From the NCBI RefSeq assembly GCF_018372875.1, contig NZ_JAHAIF010000012.1:1-64000 (forward strand): a stretch of DNA of 64,000 nt, given 5' to 3'. The notes below the pieces were generated by a model. That model made no database searches and had not been told where the DNA came from. It saw nothing but the letters and a program-made list of their open reading frames with translations. This DNA is from Clostridium sp. GTDB taxonomy: Bacteria; Bacillota; Clostridia; Clostridiales; Clostridiaceae. Shown here in pieces: positions 18,289 through 26,768 of the stretch (positions within the stretch are counted from its first letter, which is position 1; every line of letters starts with the position of its first letter). The translations under genes and the position numbers were made by a program.

Positions 18289-19072
18289 ATTAAGTAATAA
18301 AACAATTAACAAAGTTTTCTATAGGTGGTTATTCGCGTCACAAACAGCATGGAACTATGAAAAAATGCAAGGTTTAGGATACTGTTATTCAATGCTACCA
18401 GCATTAAGAGAGATATATACTAATGAAGATGAATTAAATGCAGCAGTTAAGAATCATTTACAATTCTTCAACTGTAATATAGTAACAGGACAATTCATAT
18501 TAGGAGCAGATTTAGCTATAGAAGAGGCAGAGGGAGCAAAATCAAGAGAAGCAGTTGCAGCAATTAAGACTGGTCTTATGGGACCTTTAGCTGGTATAGG
18601 TGATACATTATTCGGTGTTACTTTAAACACTGTATTTGGTTCTATTGCAGCTTATATGGCATTAGAAGGAAGTTCAATTGGATGTTATATGTGGATTTTA
18701 GCTAACATAGCTAAGATTATAATCAGTAAAGGTTTTATAAAAGCTGGATACAAACAAGGTGCCAAGTTAGTTGCATCGGTAGGAAATGTATTAAAAAATA
18801 TTACAGATTCAGCTTCAATGCTTGGACTAATGGTAATAGGTGCTTTAATACCAACGGTTGTTAAGGCAACAGTACCATATGTTTATACATCTGGAGAAGC
18901 TCAATTAGTTGCTCAAGAAATCTTAGATAAGATTATGCCAGGGTTAGTACCAGTAGCAATTGTTGCATTAACTTACTGGTTATTAGGTAGAAAGAAAATG
19001 AATTCTACAAGGGTTATTTTAATTCTTATCGTATTGTCAATAGTATTGTTTAATTTAGGAATTATAGCATAA
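18281..19072 (+). CDS. PTS mannose-family EIID component
   Basis: This 264 aa membrane subunit is the obligatory partner of EIIC in this family. The N-terminal EIID signature is clear (FYRWLFASQTAWNYEKMQ, then GYCYSMLPAL), as is GLMGPLAGIGDTLFGVT in the middle. I chose the ATG at 18281, which overlaps the EIIC stop by eight bases. GGAGGTG lies nine bases upstream of it, whereas a GTG four codons earlier falls inside that ribosome binding site. The C terminus is hydrophobic. Confidence 0.92.
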   Translation: MNKLSNKTINKVFYRWLFASQTAWNYEKMQGLGYCYSMLPALREIYTNEDELNAAVKNHLQFFNCNIVTGQFILGADLAIEEAEGAKSREAVAAIKTGLMGPLAGIGDTLFGVTLNTVFGSIAAYMALEGSSIGCYMWILANIAKIIISKGFIKAGYKQGAKLVASVGNVLKNITDSASMLGLMVIGALIPTVVKATVPYVYTSGEAQLVAQEILDKIMPGLVPVAIVALTYWLLGRKKMNSTRVILILIVLSIVLFNLGIIA

Positions 19073-19091
19073 TATTTGGAGGTTTTTAATA

Positions 19092-19571
19092 ATGAAAGGG
19101 ATAGTTCATATTAGAATAGATGATAGATTAATACACGGACAAGTTGCAGCCTTCTGGACAAATTCATTATCAATAAGCAGAATTATGGTTGTTAATGATG
19201 AGGTTGCAGCAGATGAAATGCAAAAATCTTTATTAAGAATGGTAGCGCCAGCTTCAGTTAGAACTTCTATTATTAGTAAGGAAATAGCAATTAAGAATAT
19301 TTCTGCAGGTAAATATGAAGGACAAAGAGTTTTGTTAATAGTTAAGAATCCTAAAGATATTTGGGAATTAAAGCAAGCGGGATTAGACATAACTTCATTT
19401 AATGTTGGAAATATGGCTGCAAAAGAAGGAACAAGATCAATAAAGAGATCAGTAAATGTTACTGATACTGATGTGGAATATTTCAATAAGCTATTAGATG
19501 CAGGAGTAGATATATCTGCTATAATGGTTCCTGATGATCCAGATTGTAAGTTAAAAGATATTTTAAAATAG
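19092..19571 (+). CDS. PTS mannose-family EIIB component
   Basis: This 159 aa cytoplasmic phosphotransfer domain gives phosphate to the incoming sugar. The phosphohistidine sits in RIDDRLIHGQVAAFW near residue 15, as in IIB of the mannose-fructose-sorbose family. It is the last PTS gene of the operon. A long hairpin with a U tract (19586-19700) separates it from murQ. Confidence 0.92.
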   Translation: MKGIVHIRIDDRLIHGQVAAFWTNSLSISRIMVVNDEVAADEMQKSLLRMVAPASVRTSIISKEIAIKNISAGKYEGQRVLLIVKNPKDIWELKQAGLDITSFNVGNMAAKEGTRSIKRSVNVTDTDVEYFNKLLDAGVDISAIMVPDDPDCKLKDILK

Positions 19572-19585
19572 CAAAGATAAATAGG

Positions 19586-19703
19586 AGAATGACTTTAGGT
19601 GAATGGTGAAGTAGTAGCAATGAATAGTAACATATGTAATTTCGAAGAAATTGCTAATTATTCTTCATCTTCACTATTAACTAAAAAAGTCATTCTTTTT
19701 TAG
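19586..19703 (+). other. Long imperfect hairpin with U tract, and an overlapping 34-codon ORF
   Basis: Nearly the whole EIIB-murQ gap folds on itself. AGAATGACTTTAG (19586) faces CTAAAAAAGTCATTCT (19681-19696), GTGAATGGTGAAG faces CTTCATCTTCAC, and TAGCAAT faces ATTGCTA. A run of T follows at once, so it can act as an internal terminator. The same bases carry an open frame from GTG 19599 (or ATG 19620) to TAG 19701, with AGGAG eleven bases before the GTG. I cannot tell whether the peptide is made. The long pairing argues for an RNA function first. Confidence 0.55.
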
Positions 19704-19717
19704 TAGGAGGATAAACC

Positions 19718-20626
19718 ATGGTAAAAGTTGATTTAGGGAAATTAGATACTGAAAGAGTTAATGAAAATACAAAGAATATAGATAAATTATCAACATTGGA
19801 TATGATTAAACTTATTAATGAAGAAGATCATAAGGTGGCAGAAGCTGTGAAAGAAGATGTGGAAAACATAGCAAAGGCTGTGGATTTAATTCATGGAAGG
19901 TTGATAAGAGGGGGAAGACTTATATATGTAGGAGCAGGAAACTCAGGAAGGCTTGGTGTTTTAGATGCTTGTGAATGTCCACCTACATTTGGAGTTGAAC
20001 CTGGTGTAGTTGTTGGTGTCCTTGCAGGGGGATACAATGCTACTGTCTATGCTCAAGAAGGATCAGAGGATTTTGAAGAACTATCTATAGAAGAATTAAA
20101 GAAGTTAAAGGTAAATGAGAATGATGCAGTGGTGGCTTTAAGTGCTTCTGGTAGAACTCCTTATGCAAAAGGGGCATTAAAGTATGCAAAGGAAGTAGGT
20201 GCAGCACATATAGCTGTTAGTTGTAGTAGAAATGCAGAACTTTCAAAGTTTGGAGAAGTTGCTATAGAAGTTGTAACTGGTGCGGAGGTCATTACAGGAT
20301 CAACAAGACTTAAAGCAGGTACAGCTCAGAAGATGATTTTAAATATGCTATCAACAGGTTCTATGATTAAGAGCGGTAAAGTTTATGGTAACTACATGGT
20401 AGATGTAAGAGCAGGAAATGATAAGCTTGTTGAAAGAAGCAAGAAGATAATTGTTGATTGTACGGGAGTATCTAGGGAAGAAGCTGAAAAGTATTTAGAA
20501 ATAAGTGAAGGGAAAGTAAAGCTTGCTGTTTTTATGATTCTTTCTCAATTAAATAAGGAAGAAAGTATCAAAGTTTTAGAAGAAAATGATAATACAATTT
20601 ATAAAGCACTACAAGCTATAAAGTAG
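19718..20626 (+). CDS. murQ: N-acetylmuramic acid 6-phosphate etherase
   Basis: MurQ cleaves the lactyl ether of MurNAc-6-phosphate, giving GlcNAc-6-phosphate and D-lactate, in cell-wall sugar recycling. This 302 aa protein has the SIS-domain signature YVGAGNSGRLGVLDACE and the downstream ALSASGRTPY and AGTAQKMILNML motifs. The start ATG follows AGGAGG. In many bacteria murQ is linked to the glucose-type transporter MurP; here it lies next to a mannose-family PTS, which suggests that this PTS may bring in MurNAc or a related amino sugar. No MurR regulator is adjacent. Confidence 0.93.
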   Translation: MVKVDLGKLDTERVNENTKNIDKLSTLDMIKLINEEDHKVAEAVKEDVENIAKAVDLIHGRLIRGGRLIYVGAGNSGRLGVLDACECPPTFGVEPGVVVGVLAGGYNATVYAQEGSEDFEELSIEELKKLKVNENDAVVALSASGRTPYAKGALKYAKEVGAAHIAVSCSRNAELSKFGEVAIEVVTGAEVITGSTRLKAGTAQKMILNMLSTGSMIKSGKVYGNYMVDVRAGNDKLVERSKKIIVDCTGVSREEAEKYLEISEGKVKLAVFMILSQLNKEESIKVLEENDNTIYKALQAIK

Positions 20627-20645
20627 TTATATGATTTTTGCATTT

Positions 20646-20672
20646 AAAAAGACGTCAAGGCGTCTTTTTTTA
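20646..20672 (+). terminator. Terminator after murQ
   Basis: AAAAAGACG pairs with CGTCTTTTT around a six base loop, ending in a T run. Confidence 0.9.
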
Positions 20673-20764
20673 TTACTATGGGTTTGCAGTGAACAACTAA
20701 TTGTAGATGATAAATTAGTATACCTGTAAATATAGTTAATGGTGTTTCTAGCTATTAGAAATTA

Positions 20765-20806
20765 AGAGATTGTATCAAAATATATTTTTAGGTACAGTCT
20801 CTTTTG
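20765..20806 (+). terminator. Second terminator-like hairpin between murQ and nfnA
   Basis: AGAGATTGTATC pairs with GGTACAGTCTCT using G-U pairs, followed by TTTT. No transcript that it would end is obvious; the 90 bases before it contain no gene that I can see. Confidence 0.5.
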
Positions 20807-20887
20807 CTAATTTATTGATAAAGTGAAAGGTATTATTGTATAATATACTATAAAATACCAAATAAGCAAAAGCATGGGGGGATGAAA

Positions 20888-21778
20888 GTGTTTAAAATAA
20901 CTAACAAGAGGTTATTGACAGAAAATATTTATCTTATGGATGTTGAAGCACCAAGAGTTGCTAAATCTGCTCATCCAGGACAATTTGTAATTGTAAAAAT
21001 AGATGAAAAGGGAGAAAGAATTCCATTAACTATTTGTGATTACGATGCAAATAAGGGGACAGTAACTATTGTTTTTCAAACATTAGGAGCATCAACAAAA
21101 GAAATGGCAGAGTTAGAAGTTGGGGAATACTTTAGGGATTTTGTTGGTCCTTTAGGACAAGCATCAGAAATGGTGCATGAAGATTTAGATGAATTAAAAA
21201 AGAAAAATATCCTATTTGTTGCAGGTGGAGTTGGAACAGCTCCTGTATATCCACAGGTTAAATGGTTATCTGAAAGAGGTATTAAGGCAGATGTTATAGT
21301 TGGGGCAAGGAATAAAGATATTGTAATTTTAAAAGAAGAAATGGAGCAAGTGGCAGGAAACTTATACATAGCTACAGATGATGGATCTTCTGGATTTAAA
21401 GGATTAGTAACAGACAAAATAAAAGATTTAATTAATAATGAAGGAAAGAAATACGATTTAGTAGTAGCAATTGGACCTATGATAATGATGAAATTTGTTG
21501 CTCTACTTACAAAAGAATTGAATATTCCTACAATAGTAAGCATGAATCCAATTATGGTAGATGGTACAGGAATGTGTGGTGCATGTAGAGTTACTGTAGG
21601 AGGAGAAGTTAAGTTTGCATGTGTTGATGGTCCAGAATTTGATGGACATCTAATAGATTTTGATGAAGCTATGAGAAGACAATCTATGTACAAAACTGAA
21701 GAAGGAAGATCAGCTTTAAAGTTAGCTGAAGGAGACACCCATCATGGTGGATGTGGACATTGCGGAGGTGAAGAGTAA
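20888..21778 (+). CDS. nfnA: NfnA, small subunit of NADH-dependent ferredoxin:NADP+ oxidoreductase
   Basis: This is the electron-bifurcating transhydrogenase subunit that handles NADH. The 296 aa protein has an N-terminal FAD/NAD ferredoxin-reductase fold (about 1-220, with RIPLTICDYD and FVAGGVGTAPVYPQ). The C-terminal [2Fe-2S] site is in GTGMCGACRVTVGGEVKFAC. I favour GTG 20888 because GGGGGG ends six bases before it; the in-frame ATG at 20882 abuts that run and would add two residues. nfnB starts right after the stop. Related proteins are annotated as sulfide dehydrogenase or dihydroorotate dehydrogenase electron-transfer subunits. Confidence 0.88.
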   Translation: MFKITNKRLLTENIYLMDVEAPRVAKSAHPGQFVIVKIDEKGERIPLTICDYDANKGTVTIVFQTLGASTKEMAELEVGEYFRDFVGPLGQASEMVHEDLDELKKKNILFVAGGVGTAPVYPQVKWLSERGIKADVIVGARNKDIVILKEEMEQVAGNLYIATDDGSSGFKGLVTDKIKDLINNEGKKYDLVVAIGPMIMMKFVALLTKELNIPTIVSMNPIMVDGTGMCGACRVTVGGEVKFACVDGPEFDGHLIDFDEAMRRQSMYKTEEGRSALKLAEGDTHHGGCGHCGGEE

Positions 21779-21779
21779 T

Positions 21780-23165
21780 ATGCCTAATATGAAGAGAGTA
21801 CCAATTACAGAACAAGCACCTAAGGTAAGAGCTACAAATTTTAAAGAGGTTTGTTTAGGATATACTAAAGAGGAAGCAATGGAGGAAGCATCAAGATGTT
21901 TAAACTGTAAAAATCCAAGATGTGTTTCTAAGTGTCCGGTAAGTATAAAAATACCAAGGTTTGTAGAACAAGTTAAATTAGGAAACTTTGAAGAAGCAGC
22001 TAAGATTATAGCAGAATCATCAGCCTTACCTGCTGTTTGTGGAAGAGTATGTCCTCAAGAAAGTCAATGTGAGGGACAATGCGTTCTTGGCATTAAGGGG
22101 GAAGCTGTTGCAATAGGTAAGCTAGAAAGATTTGTAGCAGACTGGTCTAGGGAGAATCAAATAGACTTATCTGAAACATTACCTGAGAATGGTAAGAAGG
22201 TTGCTGTTATAGGAAGCGGTCCTGCAGGTTTAACATGTGCAGGTGATTTGGCTAAATTAGGATATGATGTTACAATATTTGAAGCTTTACATGAAGCTGG
22301 TGGAGTTTTAGTATATGGAATACCAGAATTTAGATTACCTAAGGATACTGTAGTTAAAACAGAAATAGACAATGTTAAAAGATTAGGAGTAAAGATTGAA
22401 ACTAATGTTATTATAGGAAAGACTATAACAATAGATGAATTATTTGAAAATGAGGGATTTGAAGCAGTATTTATAGGTTCAGGTGCAGGATTACCTAAGT
22501 TTATGGGTATACCTGGCGAAAATTCAAATGGTGTATTTTCAGCTAATGAGTTCTTAACAAGAAATAATCTGATGAAAGCATATAAAGAGGGATACTCAAC
22601 TCCAATTAGAGCAGGACAAAAAGTTGCTGTAGTTGGTGGAGGAAACGTTGCTATGGATGCAGCAAGAACAGCCTTAAGACTAGGTGCTGAAGTGCATGTA
22701 GTATATAGAAGAAGTGAAGCTGAATTACCAGCAAGAGTTGAAGAAGTGCATCATGCAAAAGAAGAAGGTGTTCTTTTCGATATTCTTACTAATCCAACGG
22801 AAATATTATGTGATGAAAAAGGTTGGGTAAGTGGAATGAAATGTGTAAGGATGGAGTTAGGAGAACCTGATGAATCAGGAAGAAGAAGACCAGTAGAGAT
22901 TAAGGATTCTGAATTTATTTTAGATGTAGATACAGTAATAATGTCTCTTGGAACTTCGCCAAATCCTTTGATATCATCTACTACAAAAGGATTAGAAATA
23001 AATAAAAGAAAATGTATAGTAGCATCTGAAGATACTGGATTAACTTCAAGAGAAGGGGTATTTGCAGGTGGAGATGCTGTAACTGGAGCTGCTACTGTAA
23101 TATTAGCAATGGGAGCTGGTAAAAAAGCAGCAGCAGGAATTCATGAATACTTATCAAATAAATAG
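21780..23165 (+). CDS. nfnB: NfnB, large subunit of NADH-dependent ferredoxin:NADP+ oxidoreductase
   Basis: This 461 aa subunit resembles the glutamate synthase small subunit and handles NADPH and ferredoxin electrons. The N-terminal cysteine cluster region CLNCKNPRCVSKCPVSIKIP should bind [4Fe-4S] centres. It is followed by an FAD motif (VAVIGSGPAGLTCAGDLAKL) and an NADPH motif (VAVVGGGNVAMDAARTALRL). ATG 21780 is one base after the nfnA stop and nine after GGAGGTG; an upstream in-frame start would overlap nfnA and is unlikely. In butyrate-forming clostridia Nfn supplies NADPH using NADH and reduced ferredoxin, linking it to the Bcd/Etf system of this window. Confidence 0.9.
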   Translation: MPNMKRVPITEQAPKVRATNFKEVCLGYTKEEAMEEASRCLNCKNPRCVSKCPVSIKIPRFVEQVKLGNFEEAAKIIAESSALPAVCGRVCPQESQCEGQCVLGIKGEAVAIGKLERFVADWSRENQIDLSETLPENGKKVAVIGSGPAGLTCAGDLAKLGYDVTIFEALHEAGGVLVYGIPEFRLPKDTVVKTEIDNVKRLGVKIETNVIIGKTITIDELFENEGFEAVFIGSGAGLPKFMGIPGENSNGVFSANEFLTRNNLMKAYKEGYSTPIRAGQKVAVVGGGNVAMDAARTALRLGAEVHVVYRRSEAELPARVEEVHHAKEEGVLFDILTNPTEILCDEKGWVSGMKCVRMELGEPDESGRRRPVEIKDSEFILDVDTVIMSLGTSPNPLISSTTKGLEINKRKCIVASEDTGLTSREGVFAGGDAVTGAATVILAMGAGKKAAAGIHEYLSNK

Positions 23166-23183
23166 AAAAATTTAAGTGGAATT

Positions 23184-23233
23184 AACCCTAAATGTGATGG
23201 ATTTTTAGTTATATATCACATTTAGGGTTTTTA
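23184..23233 (+). terminator. Terminator after nfnB
   Basis: AACCCTAAATGTGAT pairs with ATCACATTTAGGGTT, followed by TTTAA. Confidence 0.85.
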
Positions 23234-23815
23234 ACTTATAGACCAGCTATAAAAATTTTTCAGTAGCAAAACCTTATGGATACAGAGTTTGAGTGATGAA
23301 TATTTGTTAAGACGTTAAAAATAAAAATTATAGTGACACTACAGAACACCAAAAGCAAGTTTTTGAACCTGTGGTATAGCTAAAAAAATAAAAAAAATTT
23401 TTAGATTATGGTTAAAAAAATAACAAAAATACAGATTTTATAATTAAAATTGTTATGGAAATAATTTGTGAGTTATAAATATTAAGAAAATTAACAATAA
23501 TTAGAATTAAAAAAGTGGTTGTTAAAGTTAATATAAATAGCAAAAACGTTAAATATTATTGCTAGAATCCATAAAAAGAAAAATATGGAGTATTTAAAAG
23601 AATATAAACAAATACTCTTAAATCTTAATTAAGTTTATACAAGCAATATTAAAGAGGTATGTAAAACTTTTTAAGAAGTTTTATTATTTGCTTTAAGGGT
23701 TAAATGGTTAGATTTTATTGTTAAATAGCCATCAATGCTAGGTATTGCCTTATTTTTAAAAATTAAATATACTAGTTCAGGTACTTAAGAAAAAATAGTA
23801 AAGAAGGTTAAAAAT
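23234..23815. other. Long gene-free stretch before nhaA
   Basis: About 580 bases of AT-rich sequence hold no ORF with a ribosome binding site. Small inverted repeats occur (GAGTATTT/AAATACTC near 23588-23618, AAAACTT/AAGTTTT near 23663-23682), but neither has a clear U tract. I recognise no riboswitch class and no match to the dispersed repeat. Confidence 0.5.
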
Positions 23816-24994
23816 ATGGATTTTACACAAAAGAGATGGAAGCTAGAAGATATAGTACAAAATGTTATTAAATCAGAACTATTACCAGGAGCATTGTTGT
23901 TAGCAGCAACATTATGTGCATTAGTAATAGCAAATACGTCTTTAGTTAATGAATATCATCATTTTTTTGAAACTGAAGTTTTAAGAGGTATAACAATGCA
24001 TGCATTTGTTAATGATTTCTTAATGGCAATATTTTTCTTGGTTGTAGGTTGCGAAATAAAAAAAGAAATAGTTAGTGGACATTTATCAAATATAAAGAAG
24101 GCATCTTTCCCCATAGTAGGAGCAGTAGGTGGAGTTACGGTACCAGCAATAATATTTTATTTAATAAATAAAGGTACAAGCTATTCTAGTGGTGTTGGTG
24201 TACCTATATCAACAGATATTGCATTTGCAATTGGAGCTTTTATGATTTTTAAGAAGAGCTTAAACCCAGCGTTAAAGATTTTTTTATTAACACTAGCAGT
24301 TGTAGATGATTTAATGTCTATAATAGTTATTGGGGTGTTTTATTCATCAAGTGTTAGAATGTTACCTTTAATAATTGCAGGATTAATAATGGTTTTATTA
24401 TTTAGTTTAAATAAAATTTTTAAGTGTAGAAAAGTTTCACCATATATAATTTTAGGATTATTTTTATGGTATTTTATATATCAAAGTGGAGTTCACGCAA
24501 CAATAAGTGGAGTACTTTTAGCTATGCTTATTCCAATAGCAAGAGATGAAAAGGAAGAATGTATTTTATCCAAGGTTGAACACTCCTTAAGTCCATATGC
24601 AAATTTAATTATTCTACCTTTATTTGCATTTTCAAATACTGCTATAGTTTTAAATTTAAGCTCTGTAACAATAGATACAATTCCGCTATCATTAGGAATT
24701 ATAATTGGATTAGTTGTAGGAAAGCCAGTTGGAATAATATTATTTACCTTCGTATTATCAAAATTAAACGTAGTAGAAAGACCAAAAGGTGTTAAGTGGA
24801 GAGAATTGTTAGTAGTTGGAATGCTTGCAGGAATTGGGTTCACAATGTCAATATTTGTTTCAGAAATAGCATTTGCTGGTATGGATAAGGCTCTTGATTT
24901 AGCTAAAATATCAATACTATTAGCAGCTATAACATCATGTTTAATTGCCTTTATAACAATAAAATTATTAGGAAGTAAGAAGAGTTACGTATAA
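23816..24994 (+). CDS. nhaA: Na+/H+ antiporter NhaA
   Basis: This 392 aa membrane antiporter expels Na+ in exchange for protons. The unwound-helix motif PISTDIAFAIG contains one ion-binding aspartate, and the pair in LAVVDDLMSI corresponds to the catalytic Asp163-Asp164 of E. coli NhaA. Another family segment, AGIGFTMSIFVSEIAF, is near the C terminus. About twelve membrane helices are expected. AGAAGG precedes the ATG. It is monocistronic, with a 650 base gap upstream and its terminator overlapping the stop codon. Confidence 0.93.
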   Translation: MDFTQKRWKLEDIVQNVIKSELLPGALLLAATLCALVIANTSLVNEYHHFFETEVLRGITMHAFVNDFLMAIFFLVVGCEIKKEIVSGHLSNIKKASFPIVGAVGGVTVPAIIFYLINKGTSYSSGVGVPISTDIAFAIGAFMIFKKSLNPALKIFLLTLAVVDDLMSIIVIGVFYSSSVRMLPLIIAGLIMVLLFSLNKIFKCRKVSPYIILGLFLWYFIYQSGVHATISGVLLAMLIPIARDEKEECILSKVEHSLSPYANLIILPLFAFSNTAIVLNLSSVTIDTIPLSLGIIIGLVVGKPVGIILFTFVLSKLNVVERPKGVKWRELLVVGMLAGIGFTMSIFVSEIAFAGMDKALDLAKISILLAAITSCLIAFITIKLLGSKKSYV

Positions 24995-25008
24995 CGTAGC
25001 TCTTTTTT
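24981..25008 (+). terminator. Terminator overlapping the nhaA stop
   Basis: AGAGTTACG pairs with CGTAGCTCT around a TATAA loop that contains the stop codon; six T follow. Confidence 0.8.
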
Positions 25009-25052
25009 GCTGTCTATGAAAGTATAAAATTATAAATCAAAGGTATTATTGG
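25009..25052 (+). repeat. Dispersed intergenic repeat, copy C (truncated)
   Basis: GCTGTCTATGAAAGTATAAA and ATAAATCAAAGGTATTATT match the first ~45 bases of copies A and B with a short internal deletion; the hairpin half is absent. As with the other copies, it begins exactly where a terminator T tract ends. Confidence 0.65.
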
Positions 25053-25179
25053 GAAATAAAATTGAGATTATTTGATATTGATTATTAAACAATATATAAT
25101 ATAAGTTATAATGATGAATAATATTTTTGTATTAAGAGGAAGAATATTATAATAAATATAAGAGAAATAGGTGAAGTAT

Positions 25180-26073
25180 ATGGATGTTAACAATATAGTA
25201 ATTGAGAATGGTAAAGTGATTTTAGAGGGAGTAAGGAATTTTAATATAAAACAAATTTTAGAGTGTGGCCAATGCTTTAGATGGGAAAAAGTTGGAGAGC
25301 TAAATTATATAGGGGTAGCTCACGGAAGAGTAATAGAAGTTATTCAAGAAAATGATAAAGTAACTATTTTAAATACTAATGAAGAAGATTTTAATAATAT
25401 ATGGTTAGATTATTTTGATTTAAAAAGAGACTATTCAGAAATTAAGAGGGGCTTGGAGCATGATGATATATTAGGAAAAAGTGTTGAATATGGCTATGGA
25501 ATAAGACTTTTAAACCAAGAGCATTTTGAATTACTAATAAGTTTTATAATTTCTGCAAGAAATAGTATTCCTTCAATAATGAAAACCATAAAGAAGATTT
25601 CTCAGAAGTGGGGAACACCAATTGAGTATAAAGGAAATACTTATTACACATTTCCAACTCCAGAACAATTGAAAGATGCAACAGAAGAGGAAATAAAGGA
25701 GACCGGGGCATCTTTTAGAAGTAAGTATATAGTTGATACAATAGCTAAAGTAAATGAAAGTAGTTACGATTTTGATTTGGATAGGATATCTAAGCTTAAT
25801 GCAGATGAGTGCCATACAGCATTGCAAAACTTTAAGGGAGTTGGTTCAAAGGTTGCTGACTGCATAATGTTATTCTCTATGAGAAAGTACTCAGCTTTTC
25901 CAGTTGATGTTTGGGTAAAGAGAGCCATGATATTCTTCTATGGTGCTGAAGATGCCTCCCTAAATAAGATAAGAATTTTTGCTAGAGATAAATTTGGGGA
26001 ATTAGCTGGTTTTGCACAACAGTATTTGTTCTACTATGCTAGAGAAAATAAGATAAAGGTTGGAGAAGAATAA
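25180..26073 (+). CDS. OGG1-type 8-oxoguanine DNA glycosylase/AP lyase
   Basis: This enzyme removes oxidised guanine from DNA and can nick the abasic site. The 297 aa protein has an OGG N-terminal domain (GQCFRW) and a HhH-GPD domain with the helix-hairpin-helix FKGVGSKVADC. The catalytic lysine is Lys224 and the activating aspartate is Asp243 in FPVDVWV. This eukaryote-like family is known in clostridia and replaces or supplements MutM. I chose ATG 25180 because AGGTGA lies six bases before it; the GTG at 25171 is part of that site. It is a single gene. Confidence 0.9.
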   Translation: MDVNNIVIENGKVILEGVRNFNIKQILECGQCFRWEKVGELNYIGVAHGRVIEVIQENDKVTILNTNEEDFNNIWLDYFDLKRDYSEIKRGLEHDDILGKSVEYGYGIRLLNQEHFELLISFIISARNSIPSIMKTIKKISQKWGTPIEYKGNTYYTFPTPEQLKDATEEEIKETGASFRSKYIVDTIAKVNESSYDFDLDRISKLNADECHTALQNFKGVGSKVADCIMLFSMRKYSAFPVDVWVKRAMIFFYGAEDASLNKIRIFARDKFGELAGFAQQYLFYYARENKIKVGEE

Positions 26074-26246
26074 ATAAGTTTATGATCAACTTATTAAGAA
26101 AGAGGAATATTGTTGAGGTTCTCTAATATTATATTTCTTATAAAAATAATATTATTAATATAAATTATATTTTTAAAATAAATTCTTTTATTAAAAAAAT
26201 TCTTATTATTTATATTATGAAAATTAATAGTTTAATTAGAAATAAC

Positions 26247-26291
26247 AAACTCTATGTGAAGACTTAATCACATAGAGTTTTAGTTTTTACA
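26247..26291 (+). terminator. Terminator between the glycosylase and the HNH gene
   Basis: A 12 bp perfect stem (AAACTCTATGTG/CACATAGAGTTT) is followed on the plus strand by TAGTTTTT. It lies at the 3' ends of both convergent genes and may serve both, although the minus-strand side is less T-rich. Confidence 0.75.
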
Positions 26292-26576
26292 GCGTACAGC
26301 TTTTGATTTTTTTATTGTAATATGAGCATCACCTGAGTGCTTGGATATAAATTTTAAGTAACGTTTGATTTTTTCATCATTTCTTAAACGATCAAGGGTA
26401 AAAAGTCTAGCGGCTAATTCACGATTAGTATATAAAGCATGAATTTGTTTATGACAAGTAATACATAAATTAGCTGTAGGAAAATCTTTTCCACCACGTT
26501 CTTTTGGAACTAAATGATGCTCAGTTAATTGAGATACTTCTCTATTACATAATTCACATTTATAAACTGCTATCAT
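26280..26576 (-). CDS. Small HNH endonuclease-family protein
   Basis: This 98 aa protein has a zinc-stabilised HNH core: CELC near the start, TEHHLVPKERGG with the catalytic His pair, then LCITCHKQIHALYTN. The remainder is a basic helix-rich tail. The substrate is unknown; free-standing HNH proteins of this size occur widely in clostridia and are not necessarily mobile. On the minus strand AGGTGA sits before the ATG at 26576, while a GTG nine bases further upstream has no such support. It is an orphan gene, convergent with the glycosylase. Confidence 0.75.
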   Translation of the reverse strand: MIAVYKCELCNREVSQLTEHHLVPKERGGKDFPTANLCITCHKQIHALYTNRELAARLFTLDRLRNDEKIKRYLKFISKHSGDAHITIKKSKAVRCKN

Positions 26577-26768
26577 AATTATCACCTATGAATATAGAAT
26601 TTAGACAAGAACAATTATAACATGAAATATACATACAAACAAAATAAAATCAGAAAATTCCGACAGTAATTCTCACCATTTTTACTAATGGGTATATATG
26701 TTATAATTTAATTATAATTACAGATAGAGTAATTATAGGGTATTAAAGAAGGATGAAGAGGTGATTTT

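Noticed and set aside
21076..21738. Minus-strand ORF of 220 codons opposite nfnA
   Set aside because: It is an antisense shadow of a well-conserved gene, rich in Ser/Pro/Thr as expected from reversed clostridial codons, and has no ribosome site.
26645..26659. CodY-like box upstream of the hydrogenase gene
   Set aside because: Four mismatches to AATTTTCWGAAAATT in very AT-rich DNA; too weak to call.
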